Translations under genes and position numbers: made by a program
Notes under the pieces: generated by a model
Database searches by the model: none
What the model saw: the letters and a program-made list of their open reading frames with translations, nothing else
What the model was told of the DNA's origin: nothing
Part shown: in pieces, positions 27,487 to 35,870 of the stretch
Layout of the letters: each line of letters starts with the position of its first letter
How positions within the stretch are numbered: the first letter of the stretch is position 1
NCBI RefSeq assembly: GCF_900101855.1
Contig: NZ_FMVC01000001.1
Location: 833,965-897,964 of the forward strand
Direction of reading: 5' to 3'
Source: Flavobacterium anhuiense
GTDB lineage: Bacteria; Bacteroidota; Bacteroidia; Flavobacteriales; Flavobacteriaceae
Length of the DNA stretch: 64,000 nt

Positions 27487-27532
27487 AAAAAGCGTGAATC
27501 GATTAAATTCTATAATCGGTTCGCGCTTTTTT
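27487..27532 (-). terminator. Terminator of the 91-residue protein gene
   Basis: A stem built from aaagcgtgaatcgatt and aatcggttcgcgctttttt, close in sequence to the terminator at 25894-25938, seven bases past the stop codon. Confidence 0.85.
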
Positions 27533-27538
27533 GTTGTT

Positions 27539-27814
27539 TTAAGCAGCTAAAATTTTACTGCAAGCTTTCTGAATTTGTTTATCCGAAAAGGGTTCGAGTG
27601 TTTCGGCAAGCATTTCACTGGTTTTGATGCATTCCATCATTTTTGATCTTAGCTCTTTGTCATCTCCCAAATCTGTTTCAAGAATTCGCTTGAAAATTTC
27701 AGACAGATAATGGGGCTGTTCTCTAAAATCTCCTTCAAACCAAAGGTCTGATAGAAATTTTGCCATTGATGGCATTACATCTTGATGTGTCGGTTTTTGA
27801 TTTTCTTTAGTCAT
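27539..27814 (-). CDS. Small soluble protein of unknown function behind a structured leader
   Basis: 91 residues, predicted mostly helical, acidic, with no signal peptide or membrane helix (MTKENQKPTHQDVMPSMAK, later LSEIFKRILETDLGDDKELR). I do not recognise a family. It has its own promoter-like element (27971-27978), a leader of about 150 nt able to form stable alternative structures, and a terminator just after the stop. It is therefore a self-contained transcription unit. If the leader is a riboswitch, this is the controlled gene. Confidence 0.7.
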   Translation of the reverse strand: MTKENQKPTHQDVMPSMAKFLSDLWFEGDFREQPHYLSEIFKRILETDLGDDKELRSKMMECIKTSEMLAETLEPFSDKQIQKACSKILAA

Positions 27815-27837
27815 CTCGAAAATATTAAACGCACGAA

Positions 27838-27966
27838 ACCCTCGCTTTAGGTGTGACTAAATATCCGAAGATAGATTTAGGACAGTTTCCTGTTCCTTCA
27901 CCATGGCAAGGGTTCGCTTATTGTTAACTTTAATAAGTTTTATTGAAAGCCTTCAAATATTTAGTC
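27838..27966 (-). ncRNA. Structured RNA: leader/riboswitch or 6S-like candidate
   Basis: The minus-strand RNA starts at about 27966 with GACUAAAUAUUUGAAG, which can pair along 16 positions (14 Watson-Crick, 2 G-U) with CUUCGGAUAUUUAGUC at 27870-27855. The alternative fold is a three-way junction. P1 pairs ACCCUUGC (27913-27906) with GCGAGGGU (27845-27838), extended by GGUG/CACC. P2 (27896-27880) carries a GAAA loop, and P3 (27880-27857) carries a cUUCGg loop. P3 and the 16-bp stem share bases and so exclude each other. I cannot assign it to a known family. Confidence 0.6.
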
Positions 27967-27970
27967 AGTA

Positions 27971-28002
27971 CAAACGTACAAATATAAATTTGAAAGAAAC
28001 AA
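27971..28002 (-). promoter_or_regulatory. Putative promoter of the structured leader RNA
   Basis: On the minus strand TACGTTTG (27978-27971) matches TAnnTTTG, and a TTG at 28002-28000 lies 21 bases upstream, within the Flavobacterium spacing range. A second overlapping match, TATATTTG (27986-27979), is closer to the TTG. With the first element, transcription would begin at the 5' base of the 16-bp stem. Confidence 0.55.
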
Positions 28003-28039
28003 TAAAAAGTAAGAATTTTATTCCTTTAATTTTGCAATC

Positions 28040-28141
28040 TTGTCATTTCGAGGAACGAGAAATCTTCGCGAGAAGCTCGACAAAGATTGGATTCTCATTG
28101 CGGAGTTACTTGCGAAGATTTCTCGTTCCTCGAAATGACAA
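28040..28141. repeat. Palindromic repeat, copy 1 (30-bp perfect arms)
   Basis: The arms at 28040-28069 and 28112-28141 are exact reverse complements over 30 bases (ttgtcatttcgaggaacgag...). They enclose about 42 bases including cgacaaagattgg. A related copy lies at 30511-30616 on the other side of metG. Confidence 0.93.
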
Positions 28142-28168
28142 ACGATATGTTTAGTGTGTAAAATCAGT

Positions 28169-30304
28169 TTAGTTTACCGTAGCGCCATTTGGCGCATCAG
28201 CATCTGGATTTACAAAAACCAGTTTTCCTTCTGCGTTTGTTGTCATTAAGATCATTCCTTGGCTTTCAACACCGCGTAAAGCTCTTGGAGCAAGGTTTGC
28301 TAATACAGAAACACGTTTTCCGATAATTTCTTCCGGAGAAAAACTTTCAGCAATTCCCGAAACAATCGTACGAACATCGATTCCTGTATCCACTTTAAGA
28401 ACCAAAAGTTTATTTGCTTTTGGCATTTTTTCAGCTTCTAAAATAGTTCCGATACGAATATCCATTTTCGCAAAATCCTCAAACTGAATTAAATCTTTTT
28501 GTGGTTCTGCTTGTTTGTTTTCAGCAATATTTGCGGTTTTTGTCGCTTCCAATTTGTCTATTTGTTTTTGTATTTCTTCGTCTTCAATTTTAGCGAAAAG
28601 CAATTCGGCTTCGCCAATTTTGTGTCCTGCAGGCAATAAATCTGGGTTTTCAGAAATGTCATTCCAACCTAATGTTTTGTCGATAATGATGTCTTTTGCA
28701 TCGCGATCTTTCTCTTTCAAGAATTTGCTGAAACCTTCAAAGTGTTCTTTAAGATCTCCTAAATTCAATATTTTGGAAAGTTTAGCCGCTGTGAAAGGTA
28801 AAAACGGTTCAGCCAAAACACTCAACGCAGCAGCAATTTGCAATGCCACATACATTTGAGTTTTTACACGTTCTGGATTGTCTTTCATAACTTTCCAAGG
28901 CTCTTCGTCTGCTAAATATTTATTTCCTAAACGAGCCACATTCATCAATTCGCCCAAAGCTTCACGGAATCTGTAACGCTCAACCGAACTTGAAATCACA
29001 GCTGGATACGCTTTTAATTCTGCTAAAGTTTGTTCGTCAACTTCTGTAAATTCGTTTGGCGTTGGGATAACTCCATCGTAATATTTGTTGGTTAAAACTA
29101 CAACACGGTTTACAAAGTTTCCGAAAACGGCAACCAACTCGTTGTTATTTCTAGCTTGGAAATCTTTCCAAGTAAAGTCATTATCTTTTGTTTCAGGAGC
29201 GTTTGATGTTAAAGCGTAACGTAAAACATCCTGCTTATCTGGAAATTCTTCTAAATATTCATGCAGCCAAACTGCCCAGTTTTTAGAAGTCGAAAGTTTG
29301 TTTCCTTCCAAGTTCAAGAACTCATTTGCGGGAACGTTGTCTGGTAAAATATAGCTTCCTTCTGCTTTAAGCATCGCTGGGAAAATAATACAGTGAAAAA
29401 CAATATTGTCTTTTCCGATAAAGTGAACCAATTTGGTGTCTTGATCTTTCCAATACGGTTCCCAATCTTTTCCTTCGCGTGCAGCCCATTCTTTGGTAGA
29501 AGAAATGTAACCGATAGGTGCATCAAACCAAACGTATAACTTTTTGCCTTCGGCACCTTCAACAGGAACGTCAATTCCCCAATCCAAGTCACGAGTTACA
29601 GCACGAGGCTCTAATCCTGCGTCGATCCAAGATTTTACTTGTCCGTAAACATTGGTTTTCCAATCGTTTTTATGACCTTCCAAAATCCATTCGCGTAAAA
29701 AAGCATCATAACGATCCAAAGGTAAAAACCAGTGCTTAGTTGATTTTAAAACCGGAGTCTCACCTGTAATTGTCGATTTCGGGTTAATCAAATCAGTTGC
29801 GTTCAAAGTCGAACCGCAATTTTCACATTGATCTCCGTAAGCTCCGTCATTACCACATTTTGGGCAAGTTCCAACCACAAAACGGTCTGCTAGAAACTGA
29901 TTTGCTTTTGCATCGTACAATTGCTCGGTAACTTCTTCAATAAAATCGCCTTTATCATACAAAGTTCTAAAGAATTCAGAAGCTGTATCATGATGAATTT
30001 TTGCCGAAGTTCTAGAATAATTGTTGAATGAAATTCCGAAATCTGCAAACGATTTACGGATGATTCCGTCATATTTATCAATAACTTCCTGCGGTGTAAT
30101 TCCCTCTTTTTTGGCTTTCATCGAAATTGCAACTCCATGTTCATCGCTTCCGCAGATAAATGCCACATCTTTTCCTTGCAATCTTAAATATCTCGAATAT
30201 ATATCTGCAGGCACGTAAACCCCAGCCAAGTGACCAATATGAATAGGTCCGTTGGTGTAAGGTAATGCCGCCGTGATTGTATATCTCTTTGGATCTTGTA
30301 TCAT
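28169..30304 (-). CDS. metG: Methionyl-tRNA synthetase
   Basis: 711 residues. The class I HIGH motif is in [13 protein letters not shown], the zinc knuckle in [18 protein letters not shown], and the KMSKS motif appears as KLSTSKN. An anticodon-binding helical domain follows (about 400-560). A C-terminal OB-fold tRNA-binding domain (about 605-711, [24 protein letters not shown]) promotes dimerisation in this family. The -7 element TATTTTTG lies 20 bases upstream. The gene is flanked by the two palindromic repeats. Confidence 0.97.
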   Translation of the reverse strand: MIQDPKRYTITAALPYTNGPIHIGHLAGVYVPADIYSRYLRLQGKDVAFICGSDEHGVAISMKAKKEGITPQEVIDKYDGIIRKSFADFGISFNNYSRTSAKIHHDTASEFFRTLYDKGDFIEEVTEQLYDAKANQFLADRFVVGTCPKCGNDGAYGDQCENCGSTLNATDLINPKSTITGETPVLKSTKHWFLPLDRYDAFLREWILEGHKNDWKTNVYGQVKSWIDAGLEPRAVTRDLDWGIDVPVEGAEGKKLYVWFDAPIGYISSTKEWAAREGKDWEPYWKDQDTKLVHFIGKDNIVFHCIIFPAMLKAEGSYILPDNVPANEFLNLEGNKLSTSKNWAVWLHEYLEEFPDKQDVLRYALTSNAPETKDNDFTWKDFQARNNNELVAVFGNFVNRVVVLTNKYYDGVIPTPNEFTEVDEQTLAELKAYPAVISSSVERYRFREALGELMNVARLGNKYLADEEPWKVMKDNPERVKTQMYVALQIAAALSVLAEPFLPFTAAKLSKILNLGDLKEHFEGFSKFLKEKDRDAKDIIIDKTLGWNDISENPDLLPAGHKIGEAELLFAKIEDEEIQKQIDKLEATKTANIAENKQAEPQKDLIQFEDFAKMDIRIGTILEAEKMPKANKLLVLKVDTGIDVRTIVSGIAESFSPEEIIGKRVSVLANLAPRALRGVESQGMILMTTNAEGKLVFVNPDADAPNGATVN

Positions 30305-30323
30305 AATTCAATTTTATTGAGTG

Positions 30324-30331
30324 CAAAAATA
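30324..30331 (-). promoter_or_regulatory. Putative -7 element of metG
   Basis: Reads TATTTTTG on the minus strand, 19 bases before the ATG. No TTG at the expected upstream spacing. Confidence 0.45.
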
Positions 30332-30510
30332 AGCAATAGAATTGAGATTTTAATATTACGCCGAGATTCGCTTTTATTTTCACAGAGTTGCACGAAGAAA
30401 AAACGCCGAGATTCGCTAAGATTTTTTTGAATTTGGTTCTCGCGATCCCGATAGCTATCGGGAGGAGAGACGCAAAGTTTTTTTGCTTTAAGTTGAGGAT
30501 TAACCATGCA

Positions 30511-30616
30511 GTTTGTCATTCCGAGGAACGAGGAATCGCACTAGAAACTTCGCAATATAAAGCGTCAATCTTTGTCGAACCCCGTGTGTGATTCCTCGTT
30601 CCTCGGAATGACAAAC
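30511..30616. repeat. Palindromic repeat, copy 2
   Basis: The arms 30511-30537 and 30590-30616 are perfect reverse complements over 27 bases (gtttgtcattccgaggaacg...). The arm sequence differs from copy 1 at several positions, yet both arms change together, so the palindrome is maintained. The centre keeps a recognisable caatctttgtcg. Confidence 0.92.
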
Positions 30617-30689
30617 TAGAACAAAAAGCTTTGCGTCTTCGTGCCTTCGTGGCAAAACTCATATAAAATAGAACCAGTTTAAACTAGCA

Positions 30690-30718
30690 TTGCAAGCAAA
30701 ATCTTCAAAATATATTTC
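30690..30718 (+). promoter_or_regulatory. Putative promoter of the CDGSH gene
   Basis: TTG at 30690-30692 and TATATTTC at 30711-30718 are separated by 18 bases; the -7 element has one mismatch to TAnnTTTG. The start codon is 31 bases downstream. Confidence 0.35.
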
Positions 30719-30749
30719 GCAATCTTTGCATCCGAAAAAAACAAATTTT

Positions 30750-30977
30750 ATGAGCAAGACTAAATTAATCATCAATAAAAACGGATCAATCAAAATTGAA
30801 GGAGATTTTGAAATCATGGATCCAGAAGGAGCACTTTACGGTTTACAAGGAAGAACTGCACTTGGACTTTGCCGTTGCGGACATTCTGCAAATAAACCAT
30901 TTTGCGATGGAGCGCACCGTAATAGCTTTGAACACGATTCAAAAGCGTTTGATTTACCTCCAATGAAAACGAACTAA
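30750..30977 (+). CDS. CDGSH iron-sulfur domain protein
   Basis: 75 residues. LCRCGHSANKPFCDGAH holds the three cysteines and one histidine that bind a [2Fe-2S] cluster (C-x-C ... C-D-G-x-H). The start is the ATG at 30750 (MSKTKLIINKNGSIKIEG); the longer frame from 30690 would translate the promoter region. The N-terminal strand region is typical of short bacterial CDGSH proteins. Its role, probably redox or Fe-S transfer, is unresolved. A strong bidirectional terminator follows. Confidence 0.92.
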   Translation: MSKTKLIINKNGSIKIEGDFEIMDPEGALYGLQGRTALGLCRCGHSANKPFCDGAHRNSFEHDSKAFDLPPMKTN

Positions 30978-31000
30978 TTCTTTAATTTAGTTTTGAATAT

Positions 31001-31035
31001 AAAAAAAGCTGCATTTTCAAAATGCAGCTTTTTTT
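31001..31035. terminator. Bidirectional terminator, CDGSH / PhzF
   Basis: AAAAAAAGCTGCATTTT pairs with AAAATGCAGCTTTTTTT around a single-base loop, between convergent genes. The right flank overlaps the last bases of the phzF-like gene. Confidence 0.92.
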
Positions 31036-31936
31036 ATAGGTAAAGTTCTCCCTTCATCGTTATTATCGAAGAACCGCCGACTAAAATATCTTCTTCGCGA
31101 TTCATAACTTCAATTATTGATGGCTGTTTTAATTTTACGCCTTGAAGAATTTTATACTCCTTATCCGATTTAGTGAATTTCTTTTGTGTTAAAAAACCAA
31201 TTAGTGGTCCGGCCGCCGTTCCTGTTGCTGGATCTTCATTTATACCAATGATCGGATTGAAAAATCTTGTTTCGACTATCTGATCTAGACCTTCTTCGGC
31301 TGGGGTGAAACAATAAAAACCTTCAAAATCATATTCTTTTGAGATTTCGATTAAAAGCTTATTGTCAGGAACAAAACTATTTAATATTTCACTGTTTTTT
31401 ATAGGAACCATGGCGTGAGCGACTTCTGTTTTAACTATTGTTGGCACAAAAGCATTTACGTCGAGATCTTCAATTTTTAAACCTAGTGCTACCGCAATTC
31501 GATAGGTTGGAATTTCTTGTTTGATAACTGCCGATTTTTGATGCATTTGCACAATTGGAGAAAGAGTTTCAGGATCAAAACTGACTGTTAGCGGAATTGC
31601 CGAATGGTTCATAATTACAAAAGGCTCACTTTCATTTTGTTCGTCAAAAATTGGAATTCCTTTTAAAAGTGCTCCACAGACTGCGCCCAATAAATTATGG
31701 CCCGCACCATCGATTTCGATTCCGGTTGGTGTAAACGAACGAACCACGAGCGCTTTTTCTCTTGTAGAATAATAGACAAATGAGGTTTCAGAATAGCGAA
31801 ACTCCCGAGAAATATTCTGATACGTTTCTAGTTTTAGATTTCCATCTGTAAAAACGACAGAAAGCGGATTTCCTTTGTAGCTCTCATTTGAGAATACATC
31901 TAAAACGTAATATTCTAATACTTTTCTTTGGATCAT
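31034..31936 (-). CDS. PhzF family isomerase/epimerase-like protein
   Basis: 300 residues, with the double diaminopimelate-epimerase-like fold of PhzF. The catalytic glutamate region is REFRYSETSFV (E50), and the GxGH turn appears as IEIDGAGHNLLGAVCG. The second half has GINEDPATGTAAGPLIGFL, the conserved EDPATGxA. Outside phenazine producers the substrate of this family is mostly unknown, and no phenazine genes are near. Confidence 0.9.
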   Translation of the reverse strand: MIQRKVLEYYVLDVFSNESYKGNPLSVVFTDGNLKLETYQNISREFRYSETSFVYYSTREKALVVRSFTPTGIEIDGAGHNLLGAVCGALLKGIPIFDEQNESEPFVIMNHSAIPLTVSFDPETLSPIVQMHQKSAVIKQEIPTYRIAVALGLKIEDLDVNAFVPTIVKTEVAHAMVPIKNSEILNSFVPDNKLLIEISKEYDFEGFYCFTPAEEGLDQIVETRFFNPIIGINEDPATGTAAGPLIGFLTQKKFTKSDKEYKILQGVKLKQPSIIEVMNREEDILVGGSSIITMKGELYL

Positions 31937-32063
31937 ATTTTCTGGTTTGAAACTTAGTCGATTCTGAATGCCATAAAATTACGGTTTATAAAAATTCAAA
32001 ACAACAGCTTTTCTAACCATTATAAAATTAATGGAAAATGCGATGATTATAAAATATCGGAGA

Positions 32064-32513
32064 TTATTGCTCAAAAACCACTTTTTTGTCTGTTTTAGCT
32101 GTTTTCACAATGTCATAAGGTCTGGATGATTTCTTAGTAAGATTTCCATTTTTGAGCTTTTCGACTTTTACAATTATGGTATTGCGGTTTTCGGTCATTT
32201 CTACAATATCGATCGAATGTCCGTCGTTGGGTTGCGTTTTATCAATTACAGCGATAACTTGATACTGGCTAAAATCAATATTTGTTTCTTTAAAACCTTT
32301 TGCTACATCGCTAGTAATATTCATTTCTTTCTTGAAATTATTCCAGGTTTTAGCATCTTTAATAACCAAATGTCTTTGCGCAATGCTTTGACTATTAGAA
32401 AAAGAATCTCCTTTGCCTACTAATGCAAATGGAACATCAGACTGTGGCAATTCATCATTATCACAGCTGACCAGCAAAAGCAGGATGCTAAGTATTAGTA
32501 AAATCTGTTTCAT
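32064..32513 (-). CDS. Small lipoprotein, possibly PrcB-like
   Basis: 149 residues with a signal peptide and lipobox (MKQILLILSILLLLVSCDND, C17). The mature part RHLVIKDAKTWNNFKKEMN, then FSQYQVIAVIDKTQPNDGHSIDIVEMTE, resembles the C-terminal domain of PrcB, the partner of the dentilisin protease complex (PF14343). The resemblance is from memory and modest. It stands alone. Confidence 0.7.
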   Translation of the reverse strand: MKQILLILSILLLLVSCDNDELPQSDVPFALVGKGDSFSNSQSIAQRHLVIKDAKTWNNFKKEMNITSDVAKGFKETNIDFSQYQVIAVIDKTQPNDGHSIDIVEMTENRNTIIVKVEKLKNGNLTKKSSRPYDIVKTAKTDKKVVFEQ

Positions 32514-32821
32514 GGTTTTGGTTTTAGCTCGGAGAACTTTGGTGTAAAGTCTTATTTCTTAAACAGATGTTCTTTTTTATAAATGGTTGCTTAAAGGTAG
32601 TCAATTTTTGACAAACTTTAATTAATTTATATTAATAACGTCAGTTTGCATTAAAGATTGTAAGGACAAACGAAGAAAAATTGGAAAAATTGTATTTCAT
32701 GTGAAAAAAATCGTTTTATAGGTGTTTTGGAAATTAAACAAGTCAAAATAAATACGTTTGAAAAGAAACATTCAATTATTTCTCCCAACTTTGCAAAACA
32801 ATCTTTTAAATAAAAATTCAA
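32514..32821. other. 308-bp divergent intergenic region
   Basis: Contains no gene. It carries the promoter of the plus-strand DMP19-like gene (TACGTTTG at 32753-32760) and presumably the promoter of the minus-strand lipoprotein. No repeat or stable hairpin is evident. Confidence 0.6.
32726..32760 (+). promoter_or_regulatory. Putative promoter of the DMP19-like gene
   Basis: TTTG at 32726-32729 and TACGTTTG at 32753-32760 are 23 bases apart, at the upper end of the accepted spacing. The start codon is 61 bases further on. Confidence 0.45.
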
Positions 32822-33361
32822 ATGGAATTCGGTAAAATCATTATTTCAGAAACGGCGGCAAATAGCGAAAATCCTCAAGATGTTGTCAATTCTAATATTT
32901 CGGTAATCAATTTAATGCGCGAAGAAAAAATTGACGATGATTTAATTCACGAAGATGCATTGATGAGTTACTACCTAGATTTTTACGCTTCGAAATATGC
33001 AGAAGGAAATTTTTCGAAGTTCGTTTATGATTCGGGTTGGAATAAAGAGTTGAATGAATTAATTGAAGAAGGCTTAGCTTTGATTGGTGCAGAAAAGCAT
33101 TTGGAATTGTTTAAAGAACAATGCCGAAAACTGCGTTTACAAAGCAATATTAAATTAGGTAAATTTCTAAAAGAAAAATATGATGTCCCAAACGCTTTCA
33201 AAGATTTGCTGAATAACAACGCTTATTTTGAACTGGATGAAAACCTTGCTGAACTGAATGCGGCGTTTTTAAAATCGCATCCCGATACAGAAGTGCTTTC
33301 GGTAGAAGAAATGTTTAAAACACTGGAAGAATTTGTAGGTCACGAAATTAAGAGAGATTAA
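32822..33361 (+). CDS. DMP19-like (DUF4375) protein
   Basis: 179 residues. SYYLDFYASKYAEGNFSKFVYDSGW followed by LIEEGLALIGAEKHLELFKE resembles the DMP19/DUF4375 core, in which a 'Y-x-NGGF-QF-Y' block precedes a helix with 'IGA'. The equivalent of NGGF is AEGNFSKF here. Some DMP19 members mimic DNA, but there is no sign of that role in this copy beyond general acidity. Soluble, no signal peptide. Confidence 0.6.
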   Translation: MEFGKIIISETAANSENPQDVVNSNISVINLMREEKIDDDLIHEDALMSYYLDFYASKYAEGNFSKFVYDSGWNKELNELIEEGLALIGAEKHLELFKEQCRKLRLQSNIKLGKFLKEKYDVPNAFKDLLNNNAYFELDENLAELNAAFLKSHPDTEVLSVEEMFKTLEEFVGHEIKRD

Positions 33362-33436
33362 ATTTTAATTTTTCTGCTAAGGTTTGTAAGAAAATTATAT
33401 ATTTGGAATGCCCTAATTTCTAACAAATCAAAGCCT

Positions 33437-34360
33437 ATGAAAAAAACGATTCTTTTGAGTACCGTTTTGATGTTTTTATTTTCCTGCGGGAAAGATGAAA
33501 AAGTTAAAAACGATGCTGAAACTCAGTATCAGGAACTACTTTCGGAGACGCAAGCACATCTTGGCCACAATAAAAAGCCGCTAAGAAAACTCATTTTTAA
33601 AAATCTGGATGAGATCGAAGATTCAAAAGAAATGAATCTGAATCTGCTCTCAAAAGTGGCATCAAATTTAAAAATCAAATATTCGGATATTAAAATTAGT
33701 GAGACAAGTTCTATCAATTATGACGATCAAACTGCTTTTTTTGTCCTGACAACCGTTTCGCACGAAAAAAAAGCATTTAAAACCAGCGATGATGATGAAG
33801 AGCTGGGAAATTATTTTCAGCGTAAATACTTATTTGTAAATCGAGAGGACGGAAGTATAATTGCTGAAGAGTTTGATGATAATTTAGGTTATTATGATAA
33901 TGAAGCCATTCAGTTTTCAAAATCGCATATTCTGAAAGATTTGGTTTTTTTAAACGAAACTACTCCAGCAATTGCTTTTTATACAGAAGCCAATGCGAGC
34001 AGCCGAATTGTTTTGTATTCGGAGAAGAAATTTACATTAATAACTTTGGCTGATAAGGAGATAAAAAGGTTTTTATACGAATATCCAATTCGATTGACCA
34101 ATGGTGATTCTAACGGAAGTGGAACTTTTCAAATAGAAACATTAGAAACCGGAATGAGTCTTTCGGATCATAAGACCAATGGTTATTTTGACTTGATCAT
34201 ATCTAAAAACTTTTATTATGAAGAAGCTGTAGAAAATGATTTGGAAAATGGTATTGAAGAAAAAAGTGACTTGAAAATTAAAAAAGAATTAGAAAAAATC
34301 AAATATAACGGAAGAGAGTACGCTTTTCACAGAGATGATAGACATCGTTTTTTAGAGTAA
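33437..34360 (+). CDS. Predicted lipoprotein of unknown function
   Basis: 307 residues, with a signal peptide and lipobox in MKKTILLSTVLMFLFSCGKDE (C17). The mature part is acidic, with strand-rich stretches such as YLFVNREDGSIIAEEFDDN and a charged C-terminus. No family recognised. It lies 76 bases after the DMP19-like gene, with a small hairpin downstream. Confidence 0.7.
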   Translation: MKKTILLSTVLMFLFSCGKDEKVKNDAETQYQELLSETQAHLGHNKKPLRKLIFKNLDEIEDSKEMNLNLLSKVASNLKIKYSDIKISETSSINYDDQTAFFVLTTVSHEKKAFKTSDDDEELGNYFQRKYLFVNREDGSIIAEEFDDNLGYYDNEAIQFSKSHILKDLVFLNETTPAIAFYTEANASSRIVLYSEKKFTLITLADKEIKRFLYEYPIRLTNGDSNGSGTFQIETLETGMSLSDHKTNGYFDLIISKNFYYEEAVENDLENGIEEKSDLKIKKELEKIKYNGREYAFHRDDRHRFLE

Positions 34361-34385
34361 AATCTTCAATTTCTAAATAACATTC

Positions 34386-34408
34386 AAAGGCACTTTTATA
34401 GTGCTTTT
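34386..34408 (+). terminator. Small hairpin terminator
   Basis: AAAGgCACT and AGTGcTTTT around a five-base loop, 26 bases after the lipoprotein stop; the T run is short. Confidence 0.5.
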
Positions 34409-34452
34409 GCTGTTTATAGGAGATTTCGGTTTTACTGCAAAACTTTGACCTA

Positions 34453-34479
34453 TTGTTAACAAACATTTCCTTAAATTTG
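34453..34479 (+). promoter_or_regulatory. Putative promoter of serS
   Basis: TTG at 34453-34455 and TAAATTTG at 34472-34479, 16 bases apart, is one of the best two-box matches in the window. The start codon lies 40 bases downstream. Confidence 0.55.
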
Positions 34480-34519
34480 CTTCCGTTATAAAAAATACAA
34501 TAGTTATAAAAATCAAGCT

Positions 34520-35791
34520 ATGTTACAAATTGCATTTATTAGAGAAAATCAAGAGAAAGTAATCAAAGCTTTAGCAAAGCGAAACATCGATGCTAAAAGC
34601 GTTGTTGAAGAGGTGGTTCAATTAGACGAAAATCGTCGTGCTGCACAGGTGGAATTAGACAATACTTTATCAGAATCTAATAAATTGTCCAAAGATATTG
34701 GTGAATTGATGAAAGCTGGAGAGAAAGCTAAAGCGGCAATCTTAAAAGAAAAAACAGTTTCACTAAAAGAAAAAAGCAAAGAACTTAGCGAAAAAGCAGA
34801 AGCTTTGGCTGTTGAGTTAACCAATAAATTATATACTTTACCAAACCTTCCGGCAGATATTGTTCCTGAAGGAAAAACTCCGGATGATAATTTGAATGTT
34901 TTCCAAGAAGGTGATATTCCGGCTTTGCACGAAGGTGCACAGCCTCACTGGGAATTGGTGAAGAAATATGATATTATCGATTTCGAATTAGGTGTAAAAA
35001 TCACAGGAGCTGGTTTTCCTGTTTATAAAGGCAAAGGAGCAAAGCTTCAACGCGCTTTGATCAATTATTTCTTAGACAAAAATACAGCTGCAGGATACAA
35101 CGAAGTTCAGGTGCCGCATTTGGTAAACGAAGCTTCAGGATATGGAACGGGGCAATTGCCTGACAAGGAAGGACAAATGTATCACGCTGGAATCGACGAT
35201 TTGTATTTGATTCCAACTGCTGAGGTTCCGGTAACCAACTTGTTCCGCGATGTAATCTTAAACGAAAGCGAATTGCCTGTTTTACAAACAGCTTATACGC
35301 CATGTTTCCGTCGAGAAGCAGGTTCTTACGGAGCACACGTTCGCGGATTAAACCGTTTGCACCAATTTGATAAAGTAGAAATTGTTCGTATCGAACATCC
35401 TGATAATTCTTATGCAGCTCTTGACGGAATGGTAGAACATGTAAAAGGTATTTTGAAAGAATTGAAATTGCCTTATAGAGTTTTACGTCTTTGCGGAGGA
35501 GATATGGGATTCACATCTGCTTTGACTTATGATTTTGAAGTGTTTTCTACCGCACAAGACCGCTGGTTAGAAATCAGTTCTGTTTCTAACTTTGAAACTT
35601 TCCAAGCAAACCGTTTGAAATTACGTTTCAAAGACAAAGACGGAAAAAATCAATTGGCACATACACTTAACGGAAGTTCATTGGCGCTTCCGCGTGTTTT
35701 AGCTGGAATTATTGAAAATTACCAAACTCCAGAAGGAATCGTAATACCAGAAGTTTTACGTCCATACTGCGGATTTGATATTATAAATTAA
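34520..35791 (+). CDS. serS: Seryl-tRNA synthetase
   Basis: 423 residues, class II. The N-terminal long coiled-coil arm (about 27-100, SKELSEKAEALAVELTNK) clasps the tRNA. Class II motif 2 is in PCFRREAGSYGAHVRGLNRLHQFDKVE, and motif 3 in NGSSLALPRVLAGIIENYQ. It charges both serine tRNA and selenocysteine tRNA where present. A clear promoter lies upstream. Confidence 0.97.
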   Translation: MLQIAFIRENQEKVIKALAKRNIDAKSVVEEVVQLDENRRAAQVELDNTLSESNKLSKDIGELMKAGEKAKAAILKEKTVSLKEKSKELSEKAEALAVELTNKLYTLPNLPADIVPEGKTPDDNLNVFQEGDIPALHEGAQPHWELVKKYDIIDFELGVKITGAGFPVYKGKGAKLQRALINYFLDKNTAAGYNEVQVPHLVNEASGYGTGQLPDKEGQMYHAGIDDLYLIPTAEVPVTNLFRDVILNESELPVLQTAYTPCFRREAGSYGAHVRGLNRLHQFDKVEIVRIEHPDNSYAALDGMVEHVKGILKELKLPYRVLRLCGGDMGFTSALTYDFEVFSTAQDRWLEISSVSNFETFQANRLKLRFKDKDGKNQLAHTLNGSSLALPRVLAGIIENYQTPEGIVIPEVLRPYCGFDIIN

Positions 35792-35799
35792 TTTAGTTG

Positions 35800-35868
35800 A
35801 CAGTCTCAGTCTCAGTTTTCAGTTTCGACTGTGAACTGTGACTGAAAACTGCGACTAAAAATTACCAC
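35800..35868. repeat. 'cagtctcagtttt' repeat upstream of lgt
   Basis: Tandem variants of the unit (a)c(a/t)g(t)ct-cag-ttttcag. The same repeat family follows and overlaps the lgt 3' end at 36688-36757. Confidence 0.7.
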
Positions 35869-35870
35869 TT

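Larger units (their letters stand above)
30305..30749. other. 445-bp gap of repeats between metG and the CDGSH gene
   Basis: No gene that I can support. It holds the metG promoter (30324-30331), repeated 'cgccgagattcgc' units (30359-30420), a cccgatagctatcggga palindrome (30448-30464), the palindromic repeat copy (30511-30616), a ctttgcgtcttcgtgccttcgtggc unit (30632-30656) and the CDGSH promoter region. Confidence 0.75.

Noticed and set aside
27911-27920. ggttcgctta resembling a tRNA T-arm sequence
   Set aside because: No acceptor stem, anticodon arm or CCA context can be folded around it.
28026-28034. Plus-strand TAATTTTG matching a -7 promoter element
   Set aside because: Nothing but the palindromic repeat follows on that strand until the end of the convergent metG gene, so a functional promoter is not supported.
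27903-28154. Plus-strand ORF of 83 codons downstream of the DNA between the small gene and metG
   Set aside because: It runs through the structured RNA and a perfect palindrome; codon content and lack of an upstream promoter suggest it is not coding.
30388-30591. Plus-strand ORF of 67 codons before the CDGSH gene
   Set aside because: It is composed of the dispersed repeats and palindrome copy 2, so the open frame is incidental.
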